From NCBI GenBank assembly GCA_023379345.1, contig JAMCUV010000104.1, positions 1 through 55,022 of the forward strand: DNA of 55,022 nt, given 5' to 3'. How positions within the stretch are numbered: the stretch's first letter is position 1; every line of letters starts with the position of its first letter. The stretch is from Thermoplasmatota archaeon (lineage in GTDB: Archaea; Thermoplasmatota; Thermoplasmata; Thermoplasmatales; Thermoplasmataceae). The translations under genes were made by a program, and so were the position numbers. The notes under the pieces were generated by a model. That model ran no database searches. It was not told the origin of the DNA and saw only the letters and a program-made list of their open reading frames with translations. Positions 42,723 through 51,042 of the stretch are shown here, piece after piece.

Positions 42723-42825
42723 CCCGGCTTAGCTCAGTTGGTAGAGCGGCGGACTGTAGAGGAATATCCACTAATGGAATACCGCCGTAATCCGCAGGTC
42801 TCTGGTTCAAATCCGGAAGCCGGGA
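42723..42825 (+). tRNA. tRNA-Tyr (GTA) with a 30-base intron
   Basis: The acceptor arms CCCGGCT and AGCCGGG pair fully with discriminator A and C1-G72, as in archaeal tRNA-Tyr. The anticodon stem is GCGGA/TCCGC. The anticodon GTA is at 42756-42758, followed by G37. The intron runs about 42760-42789, between positions 37 and 38, the canonical site cut by the splicing endonuclease. The mature length is 73. A TATA-like ATTATTTATG lies at 42691-42700, about 27 bases upstream. Confidence 0.95.
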
Positions 42826-42841
42826 TAACCACGTCCTTGAT

Positions 42842-43594
42842 TCAGATTGTGATGTCGTTGTTTGCGTACCTGTAGCCTACAGAAATGAATCCGGTATGCC
42901 CGACTCCCTTGCTGTCCGGTCTCGTTGCATCCTTTCTTACAATGAGATTCCTGCGGGTCAGTTCCATGCTTACATGATGGAAAATGTTGTTTTCCCCCAT
43001 CGACACCACAGCCTTCTCCACCTGATTGAAATTGGGAGAATATGTAACAAGCGTGCCCCCCTTTTTTAACAGCCTGGAAGAGGCCTTCATTGCGTTCCAC
43101 GGATCAGGGATGTCTAGAAACACGGCATCGTACCTGTCAGCATCATCGAAGTTCCTGATATCTCCGATGATGTATTCGTGCCCCCTGTCTATACCGAATC
43201 TGTCAAGGTTTTTTCTGGCAATCTGGATGTTATCGCTGTTTATGTCTATGGACTTCAGTATACCCTCCTCTCCTATCTCCCAGAGTATGAAGGCAGAGAG
43301 GATTCCTGAGCCCACTCCTGATTCTATGACCCTGGAACCTCCTGTTATGCCTGAAAACGAAACCATCACCGATGCATCGTGTGGAAGTATCACCTGCGGT
43401 CCGCGCTCAGCTATCGCGGACGCAAAGGCTGGTCTGAAAGGAACAGAGATAAACTGCCTGTTCTTTATATGGAACATGTCGCCGGTATCCAGCACCTGGC
43501 CTGCCCGAAGTTTATAAGAACTGCCGCCGACGCTAAAGGTTGCACTTTCAGTATCGTGGATGCCACTTTCCTCCTTCCCTTGAATGGTATTCAT
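42842..43594 (-). CDS. tRNA (adenine-N1)-methyltransferase TrmI family
   Basis: This 250-residue class I methyltransferase of the TrmI (m1A57/58) family has an N-terminal small domain. The SAM motif is RVIESGVGSGILSAFI, the acidic loop is KSIDIN, the catalytic aspartate is in DAVFLDIPDPW, and TGFISVGYR lies near the end. The start at 43594 (MNTIQGKEE) lies about 24 bases after TATA-like sequence at 43614-43620. The longer open frame crosses that box. It lies convergent to tRNA-Tyr, one of its likely substrates. Confidence 0.9.
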   Translation of the reverse strand: MNTIQGKEESGIHDTESATFSVGGSSYKLRAGQVLDTGDMFHIKNRQFISVPFRPAFASAIAERGPQVILPHDASVMVSFSGITGGSRVIESGVGSGILSAFILWEIGEEGILKSIDINSDNIQIARKNLDRFGIDRGHEYIIGDIRNFDDADRYDAVFLDIPDPWNAMKASSRLLKKGGTLVTYSPNFNQVEKAVVSMGENNIFHHVSMELTRRNLIVRKDATRPDSKGVGHTGFISVGYRYANNDITI

Positions 43595-43652
43595 GCTCAT
43601 AGCTATGGGTAGTCTATATTGATTACTTGCTGTGCATCCCGTGAAGAAAATG

Positions 43653-44012
43653 TTACTCTGAATACTCTGTTTCCATGCCGGTTCTGAGCCATTTCTGGAT
43701 CCCGCCGTCAATGGAAAACACGTTGGTTATCCCATTATCCATCAGGTACTGGCAGGCATAATAGCTCCGGTGTCCACTGTTGCAGATCACTGCAATTTCT
43801 TTGTCACGGTGCTTCCTCAATTCATCCAGACGGTCAGGTATATCCATCATGGGAATGAGTACCGATCCCTTTACATGGCCGGTATTGCTCTCAAATTCCC
43901 ACGGCTCGCGCACATCGAGGAACAGAACATTCTCCTCCCCTTTCTCGTTCATCAGGTCCGCAACTTCGAGAGGAGTTAGTATCCTAACGCTTCCATCATT
44001 CTTGGTGCCCAT
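43653..44012 (-). CDS. single-domain rhodanese
   Basis: The 119-residue rhodanese has the active-site loop CNSGHRS with catalytic cysteine in AVICNSGHRSYYA, and the family start LTPLEVADLM and WEFESNTGHVKGSVLIPMMD. It transfers sulfane sulfur. It is close to ThiI, which carries its own rhodanese domain, so it may supply or relay persulfide for tRNA or thiamine sulfur. The direct partner is not known. Confidence 0.92.
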   Translation of the reverse strand: MGTKNDGSVRILTPLEVADLMNEKGEENVLFLDVREPWEFESNTGHVKGSVLIPMMDIPDRLDELRKHRDKEIAVICNSGHRSYYACQYLMDNGITNVFSIDGGIQKWLRTGMETEYSE

Positions 44013-44067
44013 TCAGTCCATCCTACAGGACGACCCATAATTAAGAATTATCGTGAGAGTTCAAGAA

Positions 44068-44586
44068 ATGTTAATGCAGATAATCCGATGCTGTGGCATG
44101 TATAATATCTCCGTTATAGGCGGTGGGGACATCGACGAAAGTACCTGCAAAATTGCTTACAGGGTTGGGGAGTTGCTGGCAAAGAATGGCGTCACGATTG
44201 TCTGTGGAGGACTTACTGGCGTAATGGAATGCGTATCGCGTGGCGCCTCTGATGCAGGCGGGATGGCCATTGGAATTCTGCCAGGGAGCAGGGTGGAGGA
44301 AGGCAACAGATACCTTTCAGCGAGACTTCCAACGGGCATAGGATATGCGAGAGATTTTCTGGTCGTTAGAATGGGAGAGGCAGTTATAGCCATAGACGGC
44401 GCCTCAGGCACGCATACTGAGGCATACTTTGCCCTTTCCGAGAGAAAGTCCCTGATATGCATGGGTGACCTGTCGGTCAGGAGGGAAAAAGAAACTGACG
44501 GGAAGCTTTTCAGAGTCACAACCCCTGAGGAGGCCGTAGACATTGCACTCAAAGAGGCAAAGATTTACAGGGAATCATCCGGATGA
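44068..44586 (+). CDS. TIGR00725 / LOG-like nucleotide-binding Rossmann protein
   Basis: The Rossmann-fold protein of the TIGR00725 group is related to lysine-decarboxylase-like LOG proteins. It shows ISVIGGGDID, VCGGLTGVMECVSRGASDAGG and the late GASGTHTEAYFAL. The metal-less, PGGxGTxxE-like loop is changed to DGASGTHTE. The function is unknown; LOG relatives cleave nucleotide ribosides. The start could be 44068, about 25 bases after an AT-rich TATAATT-like box, or 44098 (MYNISVIGG). It overlaps the convergent ThiI gene by 22 bases. Confidence 0.8.
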   Translation: MLMQIIRCCGMYNISVIGGGDIDESTCKIAYRVGELLAKNGVTIVCGGLTGVMECVSRGASDAGGMAIGILPGSRVEEGNRYLSARLPTGIGYARDFLVVRMGEAVIAIDGASGTHTEAYFALSERKSLICMGDLSVRREKETDGKLFRVTTPEEAVDIALKEAKIYRESSG

Positions 44587-46034
44587 ACTGAAACCGTTTT
44601 CCTCTTCAGGTAGTCTGTGTTTGTGTAGCGCGCATCTATTCCCATCCGGATAAGTATATTGGCGCCCGCTGCACTCTGGAGGCCTTTGCTGCAGTAAAGT
44701 ATGACTCCCTTTGAATCCTTAAGGGCACTGCCCATGGACCGGAGATCCGACAACCTTGCGTTTATAGCTCCGGGGAAGTGCCATTTTCTGTATTCTTCTG
44801 CATTTCTGAGATCCAGAATGGTCTCGCCGCCCTTGGGTTCAGTAAGTCTTGTATCCCTGCCCTCTATGGATTGCAGGTGATCCCTGATCTGAGATCCCTT
44901 TAACTTCAGCGTCTTTTCCAGCATTTTATTGATAAGTTCTTCGGAGACGTCCTCTGATTCCAGCTCTTCCTCTGTAATCCTTGTGATGGGCTCAGCAGAA
45001 AATATGGCGCAGAATTCTCCCAGGCTCGTTTCCGGGAACGCTCCAATTTTCCTGCACATTTCTGTTATCTCATCTTTGTCCATACCCACAAGTGGCCTGA
45101 GGATGTTGTGGTGCACTGACCTGCTTAAAGCAAAGAGGTTTTCTGCAGTCTGGGACGACACCTGGCCCATGGACTCCCCCGTCACGATGCCGAAATATCC
45201 CGCGTTTGTGGCAATCTTCTCGGCCAGCCTGTAAAGTATCTTCTTAAATGTCACATTGGGGAACCGGAACGTCCTGCCGTCGGTCAGCCTTTCAACCGCG
45301 TCGGAACCATCCACTACGTATACCATTGGGTCCAGTCCAAAATACCAGTTTTCATAGAGTCCCGCGAACTGCCTCAGAAACTGTGCAGTGTCCACTGGAT
45401 GGGCCAGTGCTATGAAGATGGCATCCACCGGACACCCTCTCCTAAGCATCATCCATGCCGCGACGGGGGAGTCTATCCCTCCTGACATGAGGGAAACCAG
45501 CTTACCTTCGCTTCCAAGCGGGAGACCGCCTGGTCCCGGTCTAATGGTAGAATAGAAGAAGGATCTGTTGTCCCTTACCTCCACATGACAGACAAATTCC
45601 GGGTTGCCCAGATCGACGCCAGCTGAGCCATCATATAGGGCACTGCCTATCTCCTCCTCCAATTCCTTGGACGTGAAGTTATGAGAACCGCTTCTCCTAA
45701 CTTTCACGGCAAACTTCCTACCCTTCACACCCTCTGAAAATAACTCCACAGCCCTTCCCGTGATCTCTTCGCTTGTATTGAAATCCATATAAACGGCATT
45801 TGAAACGGATTTGACTCCGAAAACCCTTGATACAGCATCTTCCACCTCTTCCGGAGGACCGCTGCTCCAGAGAAATATCCGTCCTGGCTCCCTTGTAAAG
45901 GAAAAGTCAAGCCCTCTTGATGCAAGCGAGACCTTCAGGTTTGAGATGAGCTTCCTTTCCATAAGGGACCTTGCATGGGGGCCCTTGAGCCCAATCTCGG
46001 AATACCTGACTATATACACGGGGATGGATTTCAT
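44565..46034 (-). CDS. thiI: tRNA 4-thiouridine synthase ThiI with rhodanese domain
   Basis: The 489-residue ThiI has an N-terminal ferredoxin-like and THUMP domain (residues 1-165), the PP-loop LMSGGIDSPVAAWM for tRNA adenylation, and a C-terminal rhodanese domain with the catalytic cysteine in VILYCSKGLQSAAG. The full-length form with rhodanese can make s4U8 and feed thiazole sulfur. The start at 46034 (MKSIPVYIVRYSEIGLKG) fits the family; the open frame begins seven codons earlier. Confidence 0.93.
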   Translation of the reverse strand: MKSIPVYIVRYSEIGLKGPHARSLMERKLISNLKVSLASRGLDFSFTREPGRIFLWSSGPPEEVEDAVSRVFGVKSVSNAVYMDFNTSEEITGRAVELFSEGVKGRKFAVKVRRSGSHNFTSKELEEEIGSALYDGSAGVDLGNPEFVCHVEVRDNRSFFYSTIRPGPGGLPLGSEGKLVSLMSGGIDSPVAAWMMLRRGCPVDAIFIALAHPVDTAQFLRQFAGLYENWYFGLDPMVYVVDGSDAVERLTDGRTFRFPNVTFKKILYRLAEKIATNAGYFGIVTGESMGQVSSQTAENLFALSRSVHHNILRPLVGMDKDEITEMCRKIGAFPETSLGEFCAIFSAEPITRITEEELESEDVSEELINKMLEKTLKLKGSQIRDHLQSIEGRDTRLTEPKGGETILDLRNAEEYRKWHFPGAINARLSDLRSMGSALKDSKGVILYCSKGLQSAAGANILIRMGIDARYTNTDYLKRKTVSVHPDDSL

Positions 46035-46123
46035 TGAGGTTATAAAATGTGTCATGGTTAACTCGGCGCCAGTTTACTGTCAGTAAGTTTTTTCTATAGG
46101 TTCTATATCGGCTCGTGATCTTG

Positions 46124-46282
46124 ATGCAGGAAATGATTTGCAACATTGAATTCTCCAAGGAAGATGATGACTTTGTGGCCAAGCTGAGAACCGATATCGG
46201 TGGTCTCAGAGAATTCAGGAACCCTGCATTTGAAGAAGTGCTCAACGAGGTCATGCTGGAACTGGAAGAAGAGTTCCTCTAG
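46124..46282 (+). CDS. small acidic protein of unknown function
   Basis: The frame of 52 codons encodes MQEMICNIEFSKEDDDFVAK followed by helical, acidic residues ending VMLELEEEFL. It reads like a real gene: start codons lie about 25 bases after TATA-like CTATAGG and CTATATC, and the stop is clean. ATG at 46133 is the alternative start. I do not recognise a family. It lies divergent from ThiI. Confidence 0.55.
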   Translation: MQEMICNIEFSKEDDDFVAKLRTDIGGLREFRNPAFEEVLNEVMLELEEEFL

Positions 46283-46371
46283 AAACCATCTTGATCGTCG
46301 TCAGCATAAACTGGATTTCCCTGATCATGATTGTACCAAAATACAGATATTTTGACTGAGGATGGTTTTGC

Positions 46372-47421
46372 GTGGACAGGATCGTTGTCGCTATCACGAT
46401 TTTCATGTTCGTGTTCCTTGCGGCTGCTCCTGCTGTTACGCAGGCCCAGCCGGGAGCAGGTACCGCCTCGTTGGTCCTTGGCCGGTATCCTGGGATTAGT
46501 GCAAACCTGTCCAGCGGGATCCAGATCGACATGAAGACTGTGGGGCTCATACTTGTCATAAACTACACCGACGAAGCGGTTTTCGGGCCATCCTACGTTC
46601 CGGCGCTTATTCCATACATATCCAACTTCAGCAATGAATCCTGGGGGTTTGTGTCAGGTAATGGCAGCAGGGAATACACGTACTCTGCAAACATCACATT
46701 CAGGCAGGCTGGCCCGGGACTTGCAGAGGCTCTCTCGGGTCAGCTGGTGGGGAACCTGAGTTTCTTCAATGAGGAGAATACCATCAAAGCCCATATCCCG
46801 ATGCAGTTCCAGGCAAAAGTCTACGTTAATATATCAAAGACGGCAGTTTCTTCCCAACGTATGTCCATATCTGGCGCAGCGGGAAACTACACCTATGACA
46901 ACCTCTCCAGTTCCACGGTCGGCATAAACTTCAACGTGATATTCAACCAGCCAATAGGCTATAATGGCTCTCTGATACTTATCCAGAAGCTGGGGGTGGT
47001 GGCGTCAGGACCTCTGACGTCAGAAGACTTCAGGGCAAAGCTCGAGCGGGGAGGTGCCGAGAACCGCGGCTTCTCTGTGGGTAATGGAGGGCTGGAAAAG
47101 GCCATGGCATACTACTGGTGGAAGGGGACTTATGCGGTGAACGGCGTGTCCCAAAACCTGAGCTATGCGACTAAGATGCAGGACAATGCGGTCTTCGTTG
47201 CCTACTTCTATAACTTCAGTACCGGGAATTCAGTTTTCTATCAGGACCCGTACCTGACAATCCCTGGCCTCAACCTTAGCAATGTCAATATCATCGGGCC
47301 GGCAAATGAAGTTATCCAGTTCATCGTGCTTCATTCCGAACTCATCGCTTCCGGTCTTGTGATAGGTATTTTGCTCATAGCCGCCCCCTATGCTGTGTAC
47401 AGGAAGCGCAGAATCACCTAA
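46372..47421 (+). CDS. secreted or membrane-anchored N-glycosylated protein of unknown function
   Basis: The 349-residue protein has a signal peptide (residues 1-25, ending AVTQAQPG). An outer region of about 290 residues carries around fifteen NxS/T sequons. A C-terminal helix (LIASGLVIGILLIAAPYAVY) and a basic tail RKRRIT complete a type I surface protein. No domain is recognised. The GTG start lies 23 bases after TATA-like AGATATTTT. The convergent winged-helix gene overlaps its end by four bases and may regulate it. Confidence 0.75.
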   Translation: MDRIVVAITIFMFVFLAAAPAVTQAQPGAGTASLVLGRYPGISANLSSGIQIDMKTVGLILVINYTDEAVFGPSYVPALIPYISNFSNESWGFVSGNGSREYTYSANITFRQAGPGLAEALSGQLVGNLSFFNEENTIKAHIPMQFQAKVYVNISKTAVSSQRMSISGAAGNYTYDNLSSSTVGINFNVIFNQPIGYNGSLILIQKLGVVASGPLTSEDFRAKLERGGAENRGFSVGNGGLEKAMAYYWWKGTYAVNGVSQNLSYATKMQDNAVFVAYFYNFSTGNSVFYQDPYLTIPGLNLSNVNIIGPANEVIQFIVLHSELIASGLVIGILLIAAPYAVYRKRRIT

Positions 47422-47912
47422 TCCAGCAGATCCAGGAGGGAGAAGGCCAGTGACTCCACGAAACTCATCTTGTACCTTCGCAGGAATAAGAGGACCTCGT
47501 CCCTGTTTCTCAGCCTGACAGATGTCTGTTGACCTTTACCAAACTCCTCCAGTATTCCATCCTTCAGCATGGCCTTCAAAGCGGCGTTTATTTTCTCGTT
47601 CTTCAGGTCACGATCCGTGATCTCCCTGAAGTCATTCCTGATGAGGTGGGTGATTATTTCACGGGAAAACCTGTTCCTGAGGTGAAATGCCAGGCTCCGC
47701 TCCCTTATTGTGCCCGTTTCATTGGAGAAAAACCTTACCAGTTTCCCGTCACGGCGGGAGACGATCCTCCCGCTCTTCTCCAGCTGGTAGAGATGGTATT
47801 CCAACTGTCCCACTGCCAGCCCTGTCTTTCTCTGCAGTTCCCTGAAGTGCAACCCAGGGTTCTTGGAAACCGAATCAAGAAGCATCTCCTTTGTTTGGTT
47901 GATCTCTTTCAA
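47418..47912 (-). CDS. tandem winged-helix transcriptional regulator
   Basis: The 164-residue protein has a first winged helix at about residues 5-65 (FRELQRKTGLAVGQLEYHLY, wing RIVSRRDGKLVRFF). A second winged-helix-like segment lies at about 85-160. This type often controls a neighbouring membrane or surface protein. It directly follows the three-helix membrane protein gene, with no gap, suggesting an operon in which the membrane protein senses or anchors the regulator. Confidence 0.82.
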   Translation of the reverse strand: MKEINQTKEMLLDSVSKNPGLHFRELQRKTGLAVGQLEYHLYQLEKSGRIVSRRDGKLVRFFSNETGTIRERSLAFHLRNRFSREIITHLIRNDFREITDRDLKNEKINAALKAMLKDGILEEFGKGQQTSVRLRNRDEVLLFLRRYKMSFVESLAFSLLDLLD

Positions 47913-48200
47913 CTATGACAGGCCCCTCATGATCCCTGCGTAAAACAACAGGAGTATCACAATCAGAACCAGCTCTACGGTAGAACTGAAAGGCACGGAG
48001 ATTACTGTGAAGTAATCGGCTATGAATATTGCATCCATTATCAGTATGACCACAAAGCTCGCTAAAAGATATTTTACAAGCCCGACTCCTGACTTCCTGT
48101 ATGCCCTTACGGAAATGACAAGGAGAAACAGGGACAGAACCAGTATCAGACCAAGGACAATACCATAGACGTAACCCGCCAGAATATCAGTGGAGAACAT
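47913..48200 (-). CDS. three-helix membrane protein paired with the winged-helix regulator
   Basis: The 95-residue protein has three helices (about residues 8-32, 41-66 and 70-90) with short basic loops (RAYRKSG). No named family is recognised, but membrane-protein/winged-helix pairs of this size are common in euryarchaea. The start at 48200 lies 24-25 bases after TATA box ATAAATAG at 48221-48228; the open frame from 48212 would be shorter in promoter spacing. The stop abuts the regulator start. Confidence 0.7.
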   Translation of the reverse strand: MFSTDILAGYVYGIVLGLILVLSLFLLVISVRAYRKSGVGLVKYLLASFVVILIMDAIFIADYFTVISVPFSSTVELVLIVILLLFYAGIMRGLS

Positions 48201-48341
48201 TTTGCCTTCCAACCAGACGCATAAATAGATTTCGACTTAAGTATTTATGCGAATTATCTACATGAAGCGAGATACGGGATCATCGCCTCTTCACCTTCAT
48301 TAATTGAAAAATAATAAATAAACAATAAAAATATAACCTCG

Positions 48342-48836
48342 ATGGAGCTACGCAGCAAGATCGAGGCACTGCTCTACGCCAGTGAAACGCCGCTCAGCTC
48401 GGCGGAAATCGCAGAGATCGCAGGTGCAAGCACCGCGGATGTATACAGGGAAATCAGGAGACTCTCCAGATCCTATGATTCAGCCTCCTCGGCGCTGGAA
48501 GTCAGAAAAGTCGGAAACAGGTATAAACTGCAGCTCAGGGAAGCTTACCTGGATCTCGTTGTCCCCGTTTCCCAGCCTGAGTTCAGGAATGATGAACTGA
48601 TGCTGCTGGGTTTCGTCGCGGCACATCCTTCCTGCAAGCGGGGCGATCTCAGGACAAACTTTGGCGCGGACTTTGATTCGACCGTGGACAAGTTCATCAA
48701 AAGGGGTTTTCTCTCTTCGGAGCGTTACCGCAATACCGAGCTTTTCACGGTGACAAAAAAATTCTACAGGTACTTCAATATCACGGACAGGCAAGTTGAG
48801 GATTACCTCAAGAGCACAGAAAAGGTGGAGGAATGA
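48342..48836 (+). CDS. scpB: segregation and condensation protein B (ScpB)
   Basis: The 164-residue ScpB has two winged-helix-like domains: IEALLYASETPLSSAEIAEI at the start and RNDELMLLGFVAAHPSCKRG in the second. It normally binds the SMC-kleisin complex with ScpA. No scpA or smc gene is near; the partner must be elsewhere. ATAATAAATA about 26 bases upstream is the TATA box. The stop overlaps purD by ATGA, an unexpected pairing of chromosome and purine genes. Confidence 0.85.
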   Translation: MELRSKIEALLYASETPLSSAEIAEIAGASTADVYREIRRLSRSYDSASSALEVRKVGNRYKLQLREAYLDLVVPVSQPEFRNDELMLLGFVAAHPSCKRGDLRTNFGADFDSTVDKFIKRGFLSSERYRNTELFTVTKKFYRYFNITDRQVEDYLKSTEKVEE

Positions 48837-50131
48837 CGAAAGTCCTGCTGGTTGGTGGTGGTGGAAGGGAGGATGCCATCTGCCGTGCCATGGTGAGATC
48901 TGAGGCATCGGTCTATGCCGTCCTCAAGAACGAAAACCCGTCAATCCTCAGGTTGAGCACTGATCACAGGATCATGGACGAAACCGATCATGATAAGATC
49001 CTTGCATTTGCCAGGGAATCTGGAGTGGAGCTAGCTTTCATTGGTCCGGATCCTGTCCTCAACACCCCGCTGGTTGACAGGCTTTGGCAGAGCGGGATTC
49101 CTGTTGCATCCCCGTCCCTGAGCGCGGCAAGAATCGAGACCTCCAAAGAATACATGAGATCACTTCTTGCAAGACATGGGATCAGTGGAAACATTGCATC
49201 AAGGACATTTACCGATCCCGAGGAGCTTTCCTCTTACGTTAGGGACCTTGAGCACGAGTTTGTTGTCAAACCTTTGGGACTGACGGGCGGAAAGGGGGTC
49301 AGGGTAATGGGGGATCATTTTCAGAATCCTGCGGAGGGGCTTGCATATGCAAAGGACATCCTGGATCATGACGGTAAAGTACTCATCGAGGATAAGGTAC
49401 AGGGTGAGGAATTCTCACTTCAGGTATTCACCGATGGAAGCCATGTCGCTCCCATGCCCATTGCCCAGGATTACAAAAGGGCTTATGAGGGTGATACGGG
49501 GCCAAACACTGGCGGGATGGGTGCCATCACTGATGCCGATCTTTCTCTTCCTTTCCTGAGGGCAGGAATACGGGAGAATGCCCTGGGCATCATGCGGCAT
49601 ATTATAAGGGCAATGAAGGAAGAAGGGAACCAGTTCCGTGGGATCATGTATGGCCAGTTCATGCAAACCAGAAGTGACCTGAGGGTCATCGAGGTAAATG
49701 CCAGGTTTGCAGATCCTGAAGGAATAAACGTGCTCCATATCCTCTACGATGACCTGCTGGAAATACTGTTCGGCATTGCAGAAGGGGACCTGAGGACGTA
49801 CGTCAATTTCAATCCACTTTCCACTGCGTTGAAGTACATAGTACCGGTGGGTTACGGTTCAAAGCCGGAGCCTGGGATGCTTGAGGTCGGGGACCTGGAT
49901 TATCCCAATGTCTCCGTGTATTATGCAGCGGTATCCGGTTCAATTTCCAGTGTGAAGATGACCTCATCCCGATCTCTCGCTATGATCGCGACGGGGCAAA
50001 GCATTGAGGAGGCCTCGGATGCTGTTGAACGTTCCATGTCCTGTATCAGGGGTAACTTCTACCACAGAAGGGACATAGGAAGCAGGGAACTGATGAAAAA
50101 GAAAATTGAGAGTGCAGGGATAAGCACATGA
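48833..50131 (+). CDS. purD: phosphoribosylamine-glycine ligase PurD
   Basis: The 432-residue ATP-grasp enzyme makes GAR. It begins MTKVLLVGGGGREDAICRAM (N-domain), then FVVKPLGLTGGKGVRVM (ATP loop), GPNTGGMGAIT, and EVNARFADPEG with the Mg glutamates. It is the second gene of the scpB-purD pair. The converging neighbour ends five bases later. Confidence 0.95.
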   Translation: MTKVLLVGGGGREDAICRAMVRSEASVYAVLKNENPSILRLSTDHRIMDETDHDKILAFARESGVELAFIGPDPVLNTPLVDRLWQSGIPVASPSLSAARIETSKEYMRSLLARHGISGNIASRTFTDPEELSSYVRDLEHEFVVKPLGLTGGKGVRVMGDHFQNPAEGLAYAKDILDHDGKVLIEDKVQGEEFSLQVFTDGSHVAPMPIAQDYKRAYEGDTGPNTGGMGAITDADLSLPFLRAGIRENALGIMRHIIRAMKEEGNQFRGIMYGQFMQTRSDLRVIEVNARFADPEGINVLHILYDDLLEILFGIAEGDLRTYVNFNPLSTALKYIVPVGYGSKPEPGMLEVGDLDYPNVSVYYAAVSGSISSVKMTSSRSLAMIATGQSIEEASDAVERSMSCIRGNFYHRRDIGSRELMKKKIESAGIST

Positions 50132-50136
50132 TCTAC

Positions 50137-51042
50137 TCATTCCATGGAGGCATATCCAAACACTCTGGGTGAGGCTGTGGGGCTAGCGATTGCTACTCTC
50201 CTGCGCAACACAGGTACTGGGCGGTCCAGCACAACGGTAGAACCTCGGATTGAACCTCTCTGGTAGCGCATGAAGTCAGAGATGAAAACCTCCATCCCGT
50301 CCTGTGTCTTGGTCTTCAGAGATGGGTGAACGCTGACCGCAGATGCGATGCTTTCCGTAGACGGTATCTTGGAGGCGCTAAGTACAGACCCACGGAACAC
50401 ATGCTCAAGATCAGCGTTCTTAAGGGCAAGGCCGACTCTAGATCCGGTCTCTGCCTCATCGAAATCTATGTCCTGCATCTGTATTGATCGCACCTGAACG
50501 TCAGGTCCTCCGCCGGTGTTATGGAGGTCCTGATGCTTCTTCACCGTGCCGGACATTACGAAACCCAGGGCCACAAGACCAACACTTTTCACCAGGAAAC
50601 TATGATCAACGATGACCTGAGTCCCATCGGCATCATGGGCTCCATAATATCCCCAGATCTGATCAGCAAGTTCCACTGGGCTACCGCTGAAGAAGGATGC
50701 ATCGCCTATTCCGGTCTGGGAGACCAGCCTCTTCAGCAACGCCACATCCGTCGCATCGTCTGTCACAAATATAGCCTTGCTCTTTCCCATTAGATCGGAG
50801 GCAATGAGAACCTCGCCGAACTCACGGTCAATCTTTCTGGCAGAGATCACTGCCACATCTGCGGGAAATAGGCTATCTGTGAGGGGCGATATCTTGTCCG
50901 GATACCTTATGGGCTCTATGAGCGTTATGACGCCGTTGTCGTCCTTCCTGTTGTACAGTGCAATGTCGCTTTCAGTTCCCTTCTTCGATATGCTCTTTAC
51001 TATGTCCTGACAGTTATACATGAACACGTTTATGCTTTTCAA
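50137..51042 (-). CDS. EF-Tu/SelB-like protein with degenerate GTPase domain
   Basis: The 301-residue protein has a C-terminal EF-Tu/SelB domain 2 and 3 (about residues 155-301). SFLVKSVGLVALGFVMSGTV is the strand pattern of domain 2. Its N-terminal half has the position and size of a G domain but no P-loop, DxxG or NKxD motif, so it should not bind GTP by the usual way. It resembles archaeal paralogues of translation factors of unknown function. The start is TTG at 51042, overlapping the hemH stop as TTGA; the ATG at 51021 is the alternative. Confidence 0.7.
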   Translation of the reverse strand: MKSINVFMYNCQDIVKSISKKGTESDIALYNRKDDNGVITLIEPIRYPDKISPLTDSLFPADVAVISARKIDREFGEVLIASDLMGKSKAIFVTDDATDVALLKRLVSQTGIGDASFFSGSPVELADQIWGYYGAHDADGTQVIVDHSFLVKSVGLVALGFVMSGTVKKHQDLHNTGGGPDVQVRSIQMQDIDFDEAETGSRVGLALKNADLEHVFRGSVLSASKIPSTESIASAVSVHPSLKTKTQDGMEVFISDFMRYQRGSIRGSTVVLDRPVPVLRRRVAIASPTASPRVFGYASME

